Origin: Cudoniella acicularis
Taxonomy: Eukaryota; Ascomycota; Leotiomycetes; Helotiales; Helotiaceae
NCBI GenBank assembly: GCA_013054445.1
Contig: JAAMPI010000011.1
Span: 37,078-101,077, forward strand
Reading direction: 5' to 3'
DNA: 64,000 nt
The position numbers were made by a program, and so were the translations under genes. Under the pieces are notes generated by a model, which was given only the letters and a program-made list of their open reading frames with translations, was not told where the DNA came from and ran no database searches. Every line of letters starts with the position of its first letter. Within the stretch, counting starts at the first letter, position 1. This document shows, piece after piece, positions 1 to 13,337 of the stretch.

Positions 1-786
1 AAAATCTCCATCTAACGTAAATTGATAAGATGTGCTACCCCAAACTTGCCTAATAATATCATATGCTTATTCTGTAACAAGTGTTAGGGGTATTTATTAT
101 TGTACGTTGCTTCACCAAACAAATTACCGAGCAAAGGATTGATGTCATACAAGTACCACCCTGCAGTTGCCTGTCTTTCGGAACCTTGACGTTTCATTAT
201 TGATCTTACTATTCGCCTTTTCTAGAATTCTGTTCGTGCACTCGTGGAAACGGTGCCTTCGTACGAGCTGACAGCGCAGCGTATACGTACTGTATAGCGC
301 ACTGAGGGAGTCGGAACTGAGAGAATGGGAGGATTCAGAGAATCGTAGAAAGCACAAGTTCAAAGGATCCACGCCTTTTTCTATGATATACCCCACGTAA
401 GATCCGATTCTCAACCCCGAGAACAGTAAAACGCCTATTGTAGTGCCCAAAAGAAATCGTGCCGCTTTGATGCACACACTTCTAGCAAAGGCTTATAGGA
501 ATGACAAGGCACAACATTTATTTTCCACCTATAGGAGATAGGTCCAAGATGCAAATTAGAGGCAAAGTCCACTCCTTTGATATCAAGTAAGCATTTGCAA
601 TGAACTTCCAATATTGTGGCGTCACCCCGCGCATTCAAGATTGACAAAAGCAGATACTTATGTACCATCGTCCACCACCCGTGGAGTGCTTCTTTGGTCC
701 TGACGTATTATTTAAAAGTCTATTTACTTCATTTGAATACCCTGCTTCATAAAAGTAACCATTCTTGGGAGAACTGAATCGAAATC
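1..786. other. Upstream intergenic region, no gene seen
   Basis: No open frame here resembles a protein family on either strand. The two minus-strand frames of 77-110 codons have no start context, signal peptide or motif. The stretch serves at least in part as the 5' flank of the polyketide synthase that starts at 787. The rest of a biosynthetic cluster, if there is one, would lie to the left of the window. Confidence 0.6.
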
Positions 787-3700
787 ATGCCTTCATTACC
801 TCATGATGCGATCGCAGTAGTGGGCATTGGGTGCCGGTTTCCGGGAGGTGCAAATGATCCCGAAAAATTCTGGTCAATGTTAAAGAATGGACAAAGTGCT
901 TGGTCAGATGTTCCCAGAGAAAGGTTTAAGTGGGAATCTTTCTACCATCCAGATCCTGACATGAATGGGTCTTTGAATCACCGCGGCGGACATTTTCTGG
1001 ATGGCGACATCTCGACCTTCGACGCTTCCTTCTTTGGTATAAGTGCTGCAGAAGCCCATGTAGGCACTCATTTCTCTTCGCTTGCGCTAGACTCCCTATT
1101 TTGATCGTTCGAGAAGAAGTTTCATCCTCTCTCTGAATAAAGAATTAGTAGTAATTATTTTGTCAGGGCATTGATCCCCAACAGCGACTTCAACTTGAGA
1201 CAGCCTTCGAGGCTCTTGAAAATTCGGGAACTCCGGTAGAAACCCTCAAGGGCTCTGACACTGCTGTCTATATTGCTATCTTCTCTCGAGACTATGACCG
1301 TATGATGTATAAAGATACCAACAACTTTGCCAAATATCATATGACTGGTTCTGGTGATGCCATCCTCTCCAATCGAATATCGCATGTCTTTGATTTCAAA
1401 GGCCCGTCCATGACTTTAGACACTGGCTGCTCAGGCTCTATGGTTGCATTGCATCAGGCTTGTCAGAGCTTAACTATGGGGGAAACACAACTTGCACTTG
1501 TTGGCGGGACTAATCTCATTCTCTCTCCGGATCAAATGATTCCTATGAGCCTTGCTCAGTGAGTCTCCGCTATACGTTTTCGATAATTATAACTCTTTTC
1601 TAACCGAGTTTCAAGTATTCTGAATGGCGACGGGAAATGCTACCCTTTCGATAGTCGAGGCTCGGGATATGGCCGCGGCGAGGGCTCTGCCACCATTGTA
1701 TTAAAGCGACTGGATGACGCTCTTTCAGCAGGAGATAACATCCGTGCAGTTATTCGTCAAACTGGGGTGAACCAAGACGGAAGGACCCCTGGAATAGCCA
1801 TGCCAAGTCAAGAAGCACAAGAAAGCCTGATCAGATCAGTTTACACAGCAGCCAACCGCGATCCAGGCCTTGTTGATTACGTAGAAGCACACGGTACGGG
1901 AACAATTGTCGGCGACTCTGTCGAGGTTCAGTCGATTGATAATATCTTTTGCGGCTCTACAAACCGCACCCGGCCATTAATGGTAGGCTCTGTGAAAGGT
2001 AATGTTGGGCATTTGGAAAGTGCTAGCGGCATTGCTGGTTTGATCAAGACCATACTGGTTTTGGAGAAGGGACAAATCCCCGCGACTATCAATTTAGAAG
2101 AGTCGAAGTCGGGACTTAATCTTACAAATTCAAATATCAAGGTTGGCCTGGTGTCTTTCATTCTCTGTGGTTCAAGTTACGCATATTGACATTTTGCAGA
2201 TACCTCAATCTCTTCAACCCTGGCCACTTGACCGACGTGTGAGACTGGCCTCAGTCAACAGTTTTGGCTACGGAGGGACCAACGCCCACGCCATTTTGGA
2301 GTCCTTAGCTCCTAGTTCCAATGGATTTATACTCACCAACGGACCTACACCCACCAACAAATCTACACTCACAAATGGATCTTCTCACTCGGATTTTGAA
2401 GAAGTCAATGGAACATACACCGAGAGAAGTCTGAAAAATAGCACTGGAAGTAGTTCGGAATATACAAATGGCCTTGGCCAATCCGAAACGGCTCAAGATA
2501 GTGGTATAATTCCATACAACGAAAGCGACCCCAAGGAATCTAATGAAGATGTCAATTCTCACCTTCTGGTTTTGAGTGCGAAGTCAGAAATCTCATTAAT
2601 TGAATCAATCGCACGCTTACAAGAGTGGAGCAAGAATCATGAAATCACGGAGCAGGCCCTTCATGACCTTGCATTTACGCTTTGTTGCCGACGTTCTTTG
2701 ATGCAATGGAGGTCAAGCTTTGTTATCCAACGCGCAAGTGACCTTTCCTCTTCACTGAAATCCGGACATATCGGCCGAGCATCCCATACTACACGGTCTA
2801 TATTCATTTTCACGGGTCAAGGAGCGCAGTGGATTGGCGTTGGACGACAACTCCTAAGGACAGGGACAAAGTTCAGAGAATCCATTGAAAAGTCAGACAG
2901 GATACTTCAAGATTTTGGCTTGAAGTGGAGCCTGGTGGGTGAACTATTAAAGAATGATAATAGTTCCCGGATAAACGAGAGCAAGGTTGCCCAACCGGCT
3001 ATCACGGCAGTTCAGATTGCCCTTGTTGATCAGTTAGGAAGCATGGGTATTATGCCTTCCGCCGTTGTGGGTCATTCTAGTGGGGAAATCGCCGCAGCCT
3101 ATGCCTCAAGGGCCCTCTCGCAACAGATGGCCCTGAAAGTCTCGTACTGTCGGAGTTTCGTTTCCGAGCTTTGGAGTCAAGTTTCAAACAAGTTAGGTTC
3201 TATGATGGCAGTAGGGCTTGGAGAAGCGGATATTTCGCGCTACCTCCCTTTGCTTTCAAGCGGTGAGGTCACTATTGCCTGTGTGAATAGCCCGTCAAGC
3301 ATTACATTTTCCGGTGACTCGACTGCGATTCTCGAATTAAAAACATTACTGGACGTCGATTCAATCTTCAACAGAGTTCTCAATGTTGATACAGCTTATC
3401 ATTCTTTCCACATGCACCAAATTGCAGACCAATATGAAAAGTTGCTCGGGAAAATAGAGTTTCTCAGACCAACTGTGTCATTTCTATCTTCAGTCACTAC
3501 CGAAGAAAAGTCCACAGATTTTGGACCACTCTACTGGGTTCAAAACCTGGTCTCGAAAGTCCGTTTCTCCGAATCTCTTATTAAGCTGGCGCATTCACAG
3601 CAATTATCTTCCGAGGCAGGGTCTTCGATCAAGTATGCACTTGTTGAAATCGGTCCTCATAGCGCTCTTGCGGGCCCCATTCGCCAAACACTCTCTTCCC

Positions 3701-6700
3701 AAACGTTCAAGGCATTCGACTATTATTATATTCCATCGCTAGTGAGGAACCGCAACGCTGTGCATTGTGTCTTGGAGCTTAGTGGACATTTATTCCGGCT
3801 TGGGTGTCCTGTTGATCTCACAGCAGCATACAAACTCAGCGCATATAAAAAGGCCTCCATTGTGAGTGACCTTGCACCGTACCAATGGGACCATGGCACA
3901 AAATATTGGCATGAATCACGAACGAGCAAAGAGCATCGGCTACGTGAAGATCCGTACCATGATCTTCTCGGCACCCGTATACCTGGCGCTGCACTCAATG
4001 AACCAGGCTGGTCTCTTGTCCTAGGAGAAACTTCTCATCCTTGGTTGCGTGATCATATCGTGGACGGGTTTCCTGTTTTCCCAGCTTCGGGCTACGCTTG
4101 TATGGCAGTTGAAGCTATCCGCCAATTACTAAGAGCGAAAAGAATAGGCAAAGTCGCTTCCAAATTCGTCCTTCGAAATCTAACCTTCTCCCGGGCATTG
4201 ATAATTCCAGAGTCACCCGCATCCGTGGAACTACAACTGCACTTTCGGTCCCGCAACTCTTCTACGGACAAGGACTTTTATGGATGGGAAGAATTCAGGA
4301 TATCGTCAATATCTGAAAACGGAACATGTAACGGGCACTGCGAGGGTATTATTGGAGTAGAGCTCGAATCCCAAGCCGAGGGAGATGAGTTTTCTCATGA
4401 AAAGAATTTCCAACGAGACGCAAACGTCAAATTCTTGGACAAGGTCAGAATGGCGTCAACCGCACCGGTCGAGCCAGATGAAATGTACAAAGAGTGCTTT
4501 CTTGCTGGCAACTCCTACGGGCCTACATTTGCGGTTGTTAAAGAATTGCTTAAAGGAAACCAATGCGCTATAGCAACCGTTGAAACACCAAATATCGCTT
4601 CAGTCATGCCATCGAAGTTCATGCAGCCACATTTAATACACCCTGCAACGTTGGATGCGACATTTCAGATTGGACTTCCACTATACTTTGGCTCCTGTTC
4701 GTACGGCTCTATCATGCCGGTCGCCGTTGACCAGATCGCAATTGATGCAGCCATACTTAGCGAGCCAGGACAGCAGTATCTCACGGCAGCTCAGATAACG
4801 CCCCTTGGAGAGAGATTGGCTAAATTAAACGCCGTTGGATTTCAGAAGAACGAACATGGCGAATTTTCCCCCGTGATTGACATCCAAGGCGCCGAACTGC
4901 GAGGTGTTGGAGAAGGTCGGAGGTCAACTGCAGACTCCACACCAACGCGATGCATGGTATATCGGATGAACTGGAAATCGGACATCACCTCCTTCAAACA
5001 AACGAGAGTTAATTTCGCTCCAATGGATCCAGAACCCACACCAGGAGATGGAAGACTGAGCCCAAGCACAAAAGAAACCTTATTGAATCGCTGTGCTTCA
5101 CTCTACATCGATCAGTTTCTTGCCCAGGTCCGTCAGCACAACCTCAAAATCTCAAAAATTCATCACCAGATGTTGTTTGAGTGGTTGAAGAAGTACCATG
5201 CCTCAGAGGATTGCAACATACTTATTCAAAACATAAGTCAAGTTGAAATTGAATCCTCTTTCGCGCTCGCGAAGCACGCCGGGGTTGAAGGAGAAATGAT
5301 CACACGGATTGGGACACAATTGCAGAATATGATGTGTGATGAAGTAGATCCTCTTTCAATTTTACTGGAAGACAATCTCTTGTACCGTCTCTACGCGGAT
5401 GATTCATCCGCTAGATGCTACAATCAGCTCATCGCTTACCTTAAAAAGCTTACTTTCAAGAAGCCGTATTTGAAAGTTCTAGAAATAGGGGCAGGTACAG
5501 GCGGCACTACCCTGCCGCTCTTGCAAGCCCATGGAGAGAGTTTGGGCCTCTTTTTCCGACAGTATGACTATACGGATATTTCGCCAGGATTCTTTGAGCA
5601 AGCTACGGCCAAATTCATGGCTTGGAGCAGCATAATGAACATGAAAACTTTGGATATCGAAAAAGACCCCATTTCGCAGGGATTCGAAGCTTCGTCATAT
5701 GATCTTGTCATCGCCTCTAATGTTGTTCATGCGACAAAGTCATTGAGTGAGACTTTGGCAAATATTCGGAAGCTCCTGAAGCCCGATGGACAGCTAGCGC
5801 TCCTGGAACGTGTAATCCTCTCACCAAGCATAATGGTTGTCTTTGGTTTACTCCCTGGGTGGTGGGCGGGCTTAGACGACGGGCGTCAAGATGGTCCGCT
5901 CCTCACAGTCTCACAGTGGGATAAAGTGTTACTGGAGAATTCCTTCAGTGGGACGGAACTTGTGGCAGATGACTTCGAAGGGCCAGCCCACAAAACCTCA
6001 TTGATGATAACAGGGCCCGCCCCCAAACCCCATGACCGGGAGTCAATTCTGGGGCCCATAAAAATGATAAGTGCTCCCGGAATTTCAGAAGTTACGGGAA
6101 TCGAAGCCTCCCTGCACCAGAAATTCTTGGAGAATGGACTAGAGGTACAAATGAAGTCCTGGCCGTTGGACCCCAAGGGCTACCAAGGATTCACTTTCGT
6201 CGTCTTGGACATTTTCGACATGCCTTTACTGGCAAACCCATCTTCAGAGCAATTCAATCAGATAACTCAATTACTCTCACATGCCGAGAAAGTGTTGTGG
6301 ATCAGTGGATTGAGTCAAAGTTCTGACACTGTGAACTCTTTCCGAGGCTTGATTTCGGGGATGGCTGGCCCTGTACGAGCGGAGAACGCAAGACTTCGCT
6401 TCATTAATATCGATGTTCAAGATTCATTTGTGCCAGATTTGAAAATCTTCACAGAAAATGTATTCAAAATTATCCATAGCTCTTTTGGTTCGCACACTGG
6501 AACAACGCTTCCTGGAGATTATGACTACATTTACCGTAGTGGAGAAACATTTATACCGAGATTGATTCCAGACCACAATTTGAACAACCTGATGTTCAGC
6601 ACAAATTCACCCAGCAAGTTAGAACCGAACCTCTTTCACCAACCCGAGCGGCCTTTGAAATTACGGGTCGAGACGCTCGGTCTTCTCGACTCTATGATCT

Positions 6701-9700
6701 TCTTGGATGACGATATACCAAAAACTGCTTTGCCCATGGATGCTCTTGAAATACGAGTGGCTGCTCATGGGATTAATTTTAAGGACGTCTGGATTTCCTT
6801 GGGTCAAATGAAATACTCTAGGATGGCGGGCGAATGTGCCGGTACTGTCGTCCGCGTTGGTTCTGACCTAAAAGATTTGTTTCATGAAGGCGACAGAGTA
6901 TGCTGTTATTCTGCGACACCATATGCCAGCCAAGCTCGAGTTCGAGGACACAATGCACAAGTGATTCCAGATTTCATGTCTTTCACAGTTGCTGCGTCAA
7001 TTCCGGCCATTTTTGCAACGGCTTATCATGGTCTCATAAATATTGCAAACCTTCAACCAGGGCAGACGGTTCTCATCCACGCGGCAGCAGGCGGTGTGGG
7101 TCAGGCAGCTATCAAGGTCGCCCAGCTGGTAGGAGCAAATATTTTTGCTACTGTGGGAAGCTCTGCAAAGGCAGAGCTGTTAACAAAATTGTACAACATT
7201 GAGCGGAGTCATATATTCTCGAGCCGTAGTACTCGCTTTAAGCAAGGAATCCTCTCATTGACACAGGGAAGAGGAGTTGATGTTGTCTTAAATTCTTCTT
7301 CGGGAGAAAATCTTCACGAATCATGGAGTTGTCTAGCGCGCTTTGGTACTTTCGTCGAAATTGGGAAGACCGATATATATAACAAAAGCCAACTGCAGAT
7401 GGATATGTTTGAGAAGTGCGTAACTTTCAGTTCAGTCGATTTGGGAGTTCTCAGCGATCATAGACCGTCACAGACCCGAGATCTTCTAGGCGCTGTAATG
7501 AAGCTGTTTCGGGAGCAAAAGTTAACACCAGTGGAAATTAAGACCATGCCAATTGGAGACATTGAGCTGGCATTTAGGGACATCCAGGGTCGAAAACACA
7601 CAGGCAAAGTTATTCTCGAGGCTGAAACGAGCTCTTCAGTTATGACTAGGGCACCCAAACCCGCCAGTCTAAGCCTTTCTGGCGCTGGAACCTATGTGAT
7701 TGCTGGAGGTCTAGGAGGTCTGGGGCGTCACATTGCCCGTCTTTTGGCGGAGCGGGGCGCAGGGCATATCATTTTGCTATCTCGAAAGGCACAAAATAAC
7801 ACTCAGCAACAAAATATCGCTGATGAAATTCGTGGGTTTGGTGCAGAACTTCACCTCATCACTTGCGACATTGTTGATACTGCCTCGGTAGACGAGCTCA
7901 TGATTTACTGTAAATCGAACTGTCCTCCAATTAAGGGAGTAATACAAGCAGCCATGGTTCTTCAGGTAAATTGGTCTAAATACTGCTCATAGAATTTTGC
8001 TAATATAATCTTAGGATCGTCTTATAGAGGATATGACCCTCAACGAATTCAACACCGCAGTTTCTCCTAAAGCTACAGGAACCAAGAACCTGTACGACGC
8101 TATCATGGGCCCTGAGATAGATTTCTTTGTGATGCTCTCATCGGTAACAGGTATGATTGGTTTAGAAGGCCAAGCAAATTATGCTGCTGGCAATGGATAT
8201 CTAGATTATCTTGCAAATCACCGAAAGAGATCTGGGGGCCGATGCATTTCAATCAATGTCGGCATGATTGCGGATTCCAATGTCATGACATCGCAGCCGG
8301 AGAATATGGCAAGACTGACTCAAATCGGCGCAGTTCCACTGACAGTCAAGCAGTTTCTGTCGCTTCTTGAGAATGTTTTGGCTGATCCAGCGTTGGAAGG
8401 TGAAAGCATGCAGATTGTTACAGGGTTTGACAGAGAATCTCTAACTGTAGATAAAGATCGACAAGCAGTCGAAAATGCGACATTTTCCACTCTACAACAT
8501 GCGTTACACACAGCACCGCTACAGGAGCAGACTGCAACTGTCCAAGAACTCGTTCTCGCCACAGCAGATGATAATGTGCGACAGAACCTGATTTGCTCTG
8601 CTGTTTCAAAGAAGATTGCGGCCCTCATAGCCCATGAAAACAAGGAGATTGACGTTGACGTATCTTTAGCTGATCTTGGGCTTGATTCACTCGTTGCAAT
8701 CGAGCTGAAAAATTGGATTAGTCGCACATTGCAGGCACCCTTCCAGACAAGCGAAATTCTGGATATGCCAAATATTTCGGTTCTTGCGGCAACTATCCTT
8801 GCCAGATCCGCCCTCATACAGCCTCAGGGTTCCCAGGACAGCCCCCAAGTCAATAAATCGCCACAGGAGAATGGAGTCTCACCTAATCCCCAACCTATTG
8901 TCGAACCTCCAGCAAATTCTCCCAAAGTTTCCTTGCCCCAACTGCCGCTGCCAGGTCTAGAGAGCACATTAAACATGTATCTTCAGTGTGTTCTTCCACT
9001 CACCTCCTCTCAGGAGCTCAAAGAAGTAAACCTAGCCATTGAAGAATTTCTACAGCCTGACGGCCTCGGTGTTCGACTTCAAGAACGTTTGTTAGCGCGG
9101 GCAAACGATGATCAGCTTGACGCTTGGCAATACGATCTATATACCAAGCATGTATACCTTCGCTGTCGAGCTCCCATAAACCCTTTCCAGCAGTTTGCAG
9201 GTTGGATACCCTCGGAAGAATTTCATCATCTGAGTCAAGCAGATAGCGCAGCTTTGATCTCAATGGCGGCAATCAACTTTTTCTACGACATGGAGACCGA
9301 CAATATCGGCACAGACTTCTTATACGATCAGCCTCTCTGCATGTTCTCGTTGAAATACATGTTCAATACAACACGAGAACCGCACCTCGGGGTAGATGTG
9401 GTTAAGCGACATCCACAAAATAAGTACATAATTGTGCTTCGTCACGGTCATATTTTCAAGGTATATTTCCAAAGAAACGGGCAACGACTTTCATTACAGG
9501 AATTGCAAGCCATATTCAGCGCTATTTTGGAAACCTCTGTTGAACTTCTGCCTTCGCTTGGTTCACTAACAGCCGAACACAGAGACACATGGGCAGGAGT
9601 GAGTTGCCTTATTAAATTTTGAGAGGCTTTGCTAATAGGGAGAGTAGATTAGGGAAAGGGTAAAGACCAATAGTCCCGTGAACAAAGCCCTAATCGAAGA

Positions 9701-10785
9701 CGTTGAAGCCTCAGCATTTGTCGTATCTCTTGACGACGCCAGCCCCCAAACTGCTACCGAGCGATGGAATCAATATTTGCTTGGAAACGCATCGAACCGC
9801 TGGAGCGACAAGTCATTGCAGTTAGTAGTTTGCAGCAATGGTGTTATGGGCACAATTGTTGAGCATTCGGCGCTGGATGCCGGTAGTGCAAAGCAGCTTC
9901 ACATGGCTATCATCGACATGATTAAAAGATATAAATCTCAGCCACTGCAATCAAGTCGTTCCGAGTATATCTCATCAGGTCAAGGACCACAGTTTTCAGA
10001 ACTCATGCCCGAGTTGGATCAGCAACTCAAAATCGAGATACTCAAGGCGGAACAGAGATTGTCCTCTTTCAGCACATCGATTCCTAGCGAGGCTGCACAC
10101 TACAATCTTTCAAAATTTAGCGGCGTAAAGCTTCGTTCTTATGGCTGCTCACCAAGGACGGGCCTCCAGTTAATCATTCAACTGGCTTCACGACTCTATT
10201 TTGGGTACCAACCTCCATCATGGGAGACGGTTACACTCCGCACTTTCCACAAAGGCCGTGTGGATATCATTCAAGCTGTACAGCCAGCAGTATATGCTTT
10301 TTGTGCTTCTACCATTGATTCAAGCGTTCCCCTCAACGAGCAGCGCAAATTATTCTTCGAAGCTGCCAAGGAACATACTACAACGCTATCGAGAGTGAGC
10401 AGAGGACGAGGTTTTGTGGGGCATCTATACGCGCTGCAAGAGGTCTGCCGGGAGGATGAGAAGCTGCCGCGATTGTTTGATTCGGATGGCATGTACCATA
10501 AGACTCGGCCAGCCAAAATCATGACTGATTGTGTGGAGGTTGATTCAAGCTTCGTCACGGAAGCTGGATTTATGATGCCGGATCCTGATTTCATATGGGT
10601 GCACTACGAAGTAGAGGATCATGGGTACGTAAATCAAGGTCATGGACAGTATTTTACAGATTACTGACAGAATAAATAGGTGCAAGATATATATCAAGGG
10701 GCCGAAAGACAAGACGAGCATTTTCTTCGCAGCATTAGAAAAAGCCGTAAGTAAAGTGGAAGAGTTACTGGATTCTGGGGAATAA
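787..10785 (+). CDS. Highly reducing type I polyketide synthase with C-terminal carnitine acyltransferase domain
   Basis: Iterative polyketide synthase, 3,207 residues from seven exons: 787-1059, 1167-1558, 1616-2141, 2200-7965, 8015-9598, 9648-10624, 10680-10785; all phases agree. Domain order: KS (Cys179 in DTGCSGS, His in EAHGTGT and GNVGHLES), AT (Ser690 in GHSSGE), DH (His1010 in HPWLRDH, Asp in HPATLDA), C-methyltransferase (EIGAGTGG near 1493), ER (HAAAGGVGQ near 2022), KR (GGLGGLGR near 2228, Tyr in QANYAAGNGY), ACP (Ser2544 in GLDSL) and a carnitine/choline acyltransferase-type domain from about 2,600 to the end, with His2920 in EHSALD. All catalytic residues I looked for are present, so the enzyme looks intact. 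In the few characterised relatives (for example Trichoderma virens Tv6-931) this domain transfers the finished chain to a polyol acceptor and can work reversibly. The product cannot be predicted. Intron 5 (9599-9647, acceptor AGTAG) is the least certain junction. No tailoring, transporter or regulator gene adjoins it. Confidence 0.93.
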
Positions 10786-10870
10786 ACAGTAAGGTGTTAT
10801 ATAGCTGTCATTGGCGACATGGTGCTCGGCTTTTATGAGTTAATCCCAAATTTCACTTCGGAATACATAC

Positions 10871-11205
10871 TCGGTCGATATTTCCAAGTGCCGTGCCCCC
10901 GGTCCATTAAATGTGGTAACACCACAGTAGCAAAATCACTCAACTTCGTTACCTAAAAATTACAATCGGTCGGGTACGTCGGGTATTTTCCAAGTACCGG
11001 AATCCTAGCCCGTCAAACGTGATAACACCACAGTAGTAAAATCACTCAGCTTCGTTGACTAGAAATTACGTACCTGATATTAGTTTGAAGGGAGAGCTCT
11101 ATAGAGTACTTAAGATGTCTAAATCACTATCCTACTATAGGTATATTATCTTTAAAAAACTCATTCGGATTTTGCTTTGTCCCCGGTACTCAGAAAATAC
11201 CGGAC
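10871..11205 (-). repeat. Small inverted-repeat element (MITE-like), copy A, with partial 5' duplication
   Basis: The core runs 10978-11205 (228 bp) and is bounded by 23-bp imperfect inverted repeats. The left arm reads GTCGGGTATTTTCCAAGTAC..., and the reverse complement of 11183-11205 matches it at 20 of 23 positions. A diverged second copy of the left part (10871-10967) precedes it; both share the segment ACACCACAGTAG.AAAATCACTCA..TTCGTT. The internal sequence matches, in reverse orientation, the copies at 35.9, 45.8 and 52.5 kb. It sits between the convergent ends of the PKS and lyase genes. No target duplication could be fixed. Confidence 0.6.
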
Positions 11206-11518
11206 AGAGTAATAAGGTATTTCTGTAGAAGTATGCTAGGTAATTAGCTAGAACACACTTCAAAGACTGAACACCAAGGCCTTGTGATATCTTGTGCCAA
11301 GGAAGTTAAAACAAAGCGATCCATCATTTCGTCTACTCTAGATTGTCTATTAATCTTTTAACTGCGTTGTTATTTTACAATTTTCAAGTGTTCTATACGA
11401 TTTCGCCAGAGTTCTACCAAATGATTCAGACAAATTTAACTAGCACACTCCTTACAACACCAAATCAAAACATATCAATACAATCTCTCCTCCATCCCCT
11501 CAATCGCCTCAATACCTC
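11206..11518. other. Intergenic, 3' flank of the lyase gene
   Basis: AT-rich spacer between repeat copy A and the stop codon of the PL7-type lyase. I see no gene and no clear repeat in it. Confidence 0.5.
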
Positions 11519-12301
11519 CTAATGCTGCACCTCAATCGCTAAAAACTTCACCTCAGAAGGGCTATCCCCCTGGTTATAATTCCCCACCTTAAAATAGCTC
11601 GCGGGCGCATCCAACTCAAACGTACTCAACGCCTTCAGTGCATCCCCATTAACACCCACACTCAACACATTGCCCTCATACCTAATCTCATACTTGAACG
11701 ACTGCCCCACTGGCACCGTCGCAATTTCCGTGTAATTCTCGTCACCCCCTTTTCTCGTCTTCTCAACTCCCATTGTCAACACCCCGCTTTTGTTGTAGTA
11801 TAATTCGCAAACGGGCTTGGAGGAGATGCTGTCGTCGATATGAATCTGTCCGATTACCGTGCCGTATTTACTGTCATCGGGCGTGGGAACTACGAGCGTG
11901 ACTTGAAGGCGGTTTGTGGCGGCGTTGGGGGACCAGCTTGCGGGAGTGCTTTCTCGCAATTCCGTACGGCAGTGTAGACTGTTTTTTGTGGTTACGCAGC
12001 CCGAAGATGCAGGCGAGCCGGGGACTTTCATCACGAGAGCTCCATCGCCGCTTTCGGTGTAGAAGTATTTGTGGCCGGAGTCTTGATAGCCGGAACAACC
12101 TTCCAAAGAAGAAGATGAGATTTGTGTTGGGTCACCCGCGCTGCCGGTTGGGAGTTGGAGGGTGAAGGGGGAGAGGTTGAAGTTTCCGCCTGGTGCGCAG
12201 GAGGGCTTAAGGGTTGATTTTGCGATGGTTGCAGCGTTCGTTGCCGTGGTGAGGAGGAGGAGGAACTGAGCGACATTGAAGAGCGAGGTTTGAGGAGACA
12301 T
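11519..12301 (-). CDS. Secreted polysaccharide lyase, family 7 type (alginate lyase 2 fold)
   Basis: Intronless gene of 260 residues. The start at 12301 (MSPQTSLFNV) is preferred over an in-frame ATG 35 codons upstream because it places a typical signal peptide at the N terminus (hydrophobic residues about 8-24, Ala-rich cleavage site), so the enzyme should be secreted. The three PL7 signatures are present in order: RTELRE, QIH (in VIGQIHID) and YFKVGNYNQ. In PL7 enzymes the His of QIH and the Tyr of the last motif are catalytic, and cleavage is by beta-elimination of a uronic acid polymer. Substrate in a land fungus is uncertain: alginate, glucuronan or another polyuronate. The next minus-strand gene upstream is a GH115 glucuronidase, which fits a shared role in uronic-acid polysaccharide breakdown. 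An AT-rich TATA-like stretch lies near 12395-12410. Confidence 0.85.
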   Translation of the reverse strand: MSPQTSLFNVAQFLLLLTTATNAATIAKSTLKPSCAPGGNFNLSPFTLQLPTGSAGDPTQISSSSLEGCSGYQDSGHKYFYTESGDGALVMKVPGSPASSGCVTTKNSLHCRTELRESTPASWSPNAATNRLQVTLVVPTPDDSKYGTVIGQIHIDDSISSKPVCELYYNKSGVLTMGVEKTRKGGDENYTEIATVPVGQSFKYEIRYEGNVLSVGVNGDALKALSTFELDAPASYFKVGNYNQGDSPSEVKFLAIEVQH

Positions 12302-13337
12302 TTTTGAGAGTTGGATTTCTTCTAGGTTTGGACTTCGAGTTTTGACAAGATGAGTGTTGTAAAGATGCAGACGGAGAAGACTCAGGTGCGATGAATATAT
12401 ATTCATTCGACATTCATTTCTCTTCCCTTTTTGGCAGCCTCGGCCGAGAAAGGATCGTCATACCGCGAGACAGACTAAGTTCCTCGAGGCTCGAAGCTTA
12501 TTGTTGTACCTGCAGGAGGAGCAAGTCAGCACAACTTTAATTGCCGAACTTTAAATTCCCCCCAACTTTTCACCTAGGGGTGTTCCTGATTGGGGTCAAA
12601 GGATGCGGAGGTTGGACCGAGTGGGGCGAAGCCGGGTATTTTGGGGCTGAGCCGGGTACTATCCTTTTGAAGGGAAGCGGAATCGTATTCTGCACGACAG
12701 AGTTGAAACATCCAGTCGGAACACAAAAATCATTTGAGGGTATGGAGTTTAATTTTTCGTGCATGAGGATCGAAGGCCGAATGATTTTGGTTGGTGGAAG
12801 ATCTACTTGAGGATCTGGATTGCGAAAATGGCTTTGAAGGACCCGTGGATTTACGGCCCGCAGAGCGCATCCTATAATGATAAGCTTACTCATTGTGTCA
12901 CACTTATAAAGCGACCTCATGTCCTTCTTAATCTGGAAGTATCTTCGAAGCGTCTGAAAATAGGTGTGTTTGCATTGCGATTTTGAACAAATGTGACGAG
13001 GATTTATGAAGATGAGAGAAAGAAATGTGTGGAGATTACGAAGAAAGGATCCGAGGCTGAACTAAAGAGGAATGCGCTGAAGGCGACTTTTGATGAGGAA
13101 ATGAAGAAGGGTGTGGGAATATATTTAAGCTTTTAATTTGTTGCTAGAGGGTTATGATGCAAAAGCAGAGGAGCTGCTAGAGCAAATGGACATTTGCTAC
13201 TTTTTAGCGGTGAAGAGAACTATCCCTCGGGTGTTTTGAAGCAGAAACTAAACAGGTCGAACCCAAAGGTCTCCTATAAAGCCTGTGCATTTCGAAATCA
13301 CTGACTTTTATACAGTTAGCCACTTCGAACGCTTAAA
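12302..13337. other. Intergenic between the two polysaccharide-degrading genes
   Basis: It carries the lyase promoter (12302 to about 12500) and the 3' flank of the GH115 gene. Open frames of 75-116 codons occur on both strands between 12541 and 12986, but they mirror each other and show no family motif. No gene is supported. Confidence 0.5.

Noticed and set aside
145..668. Minus-strand open frames of 110 and 77 codons left of the PKS
   Set aside because: They overlap each other in different frames, and neither shows a motif, signal peptide or plausible start context.
1417..1446. KS active-site flank DTGCSGS instead of the textbook DTACSSS
   Set aside because: This variant is common in fungal highly reducing PKS enzymes; the catalytic Cys and both His are present, so it is not a defect.
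8320..8817. Minus-strand frame of 165 codons within the PKS
   Set aside because: It is antisense to the ACP region and mirrors the coding strand; no family resemblance.
12541..12986. Open frames on both strands between the lyase and GH115 genes
   Set aside because: They overlap on opposite strands and have no recognisable domain; more likely chance frames in a stop-poor stretch.
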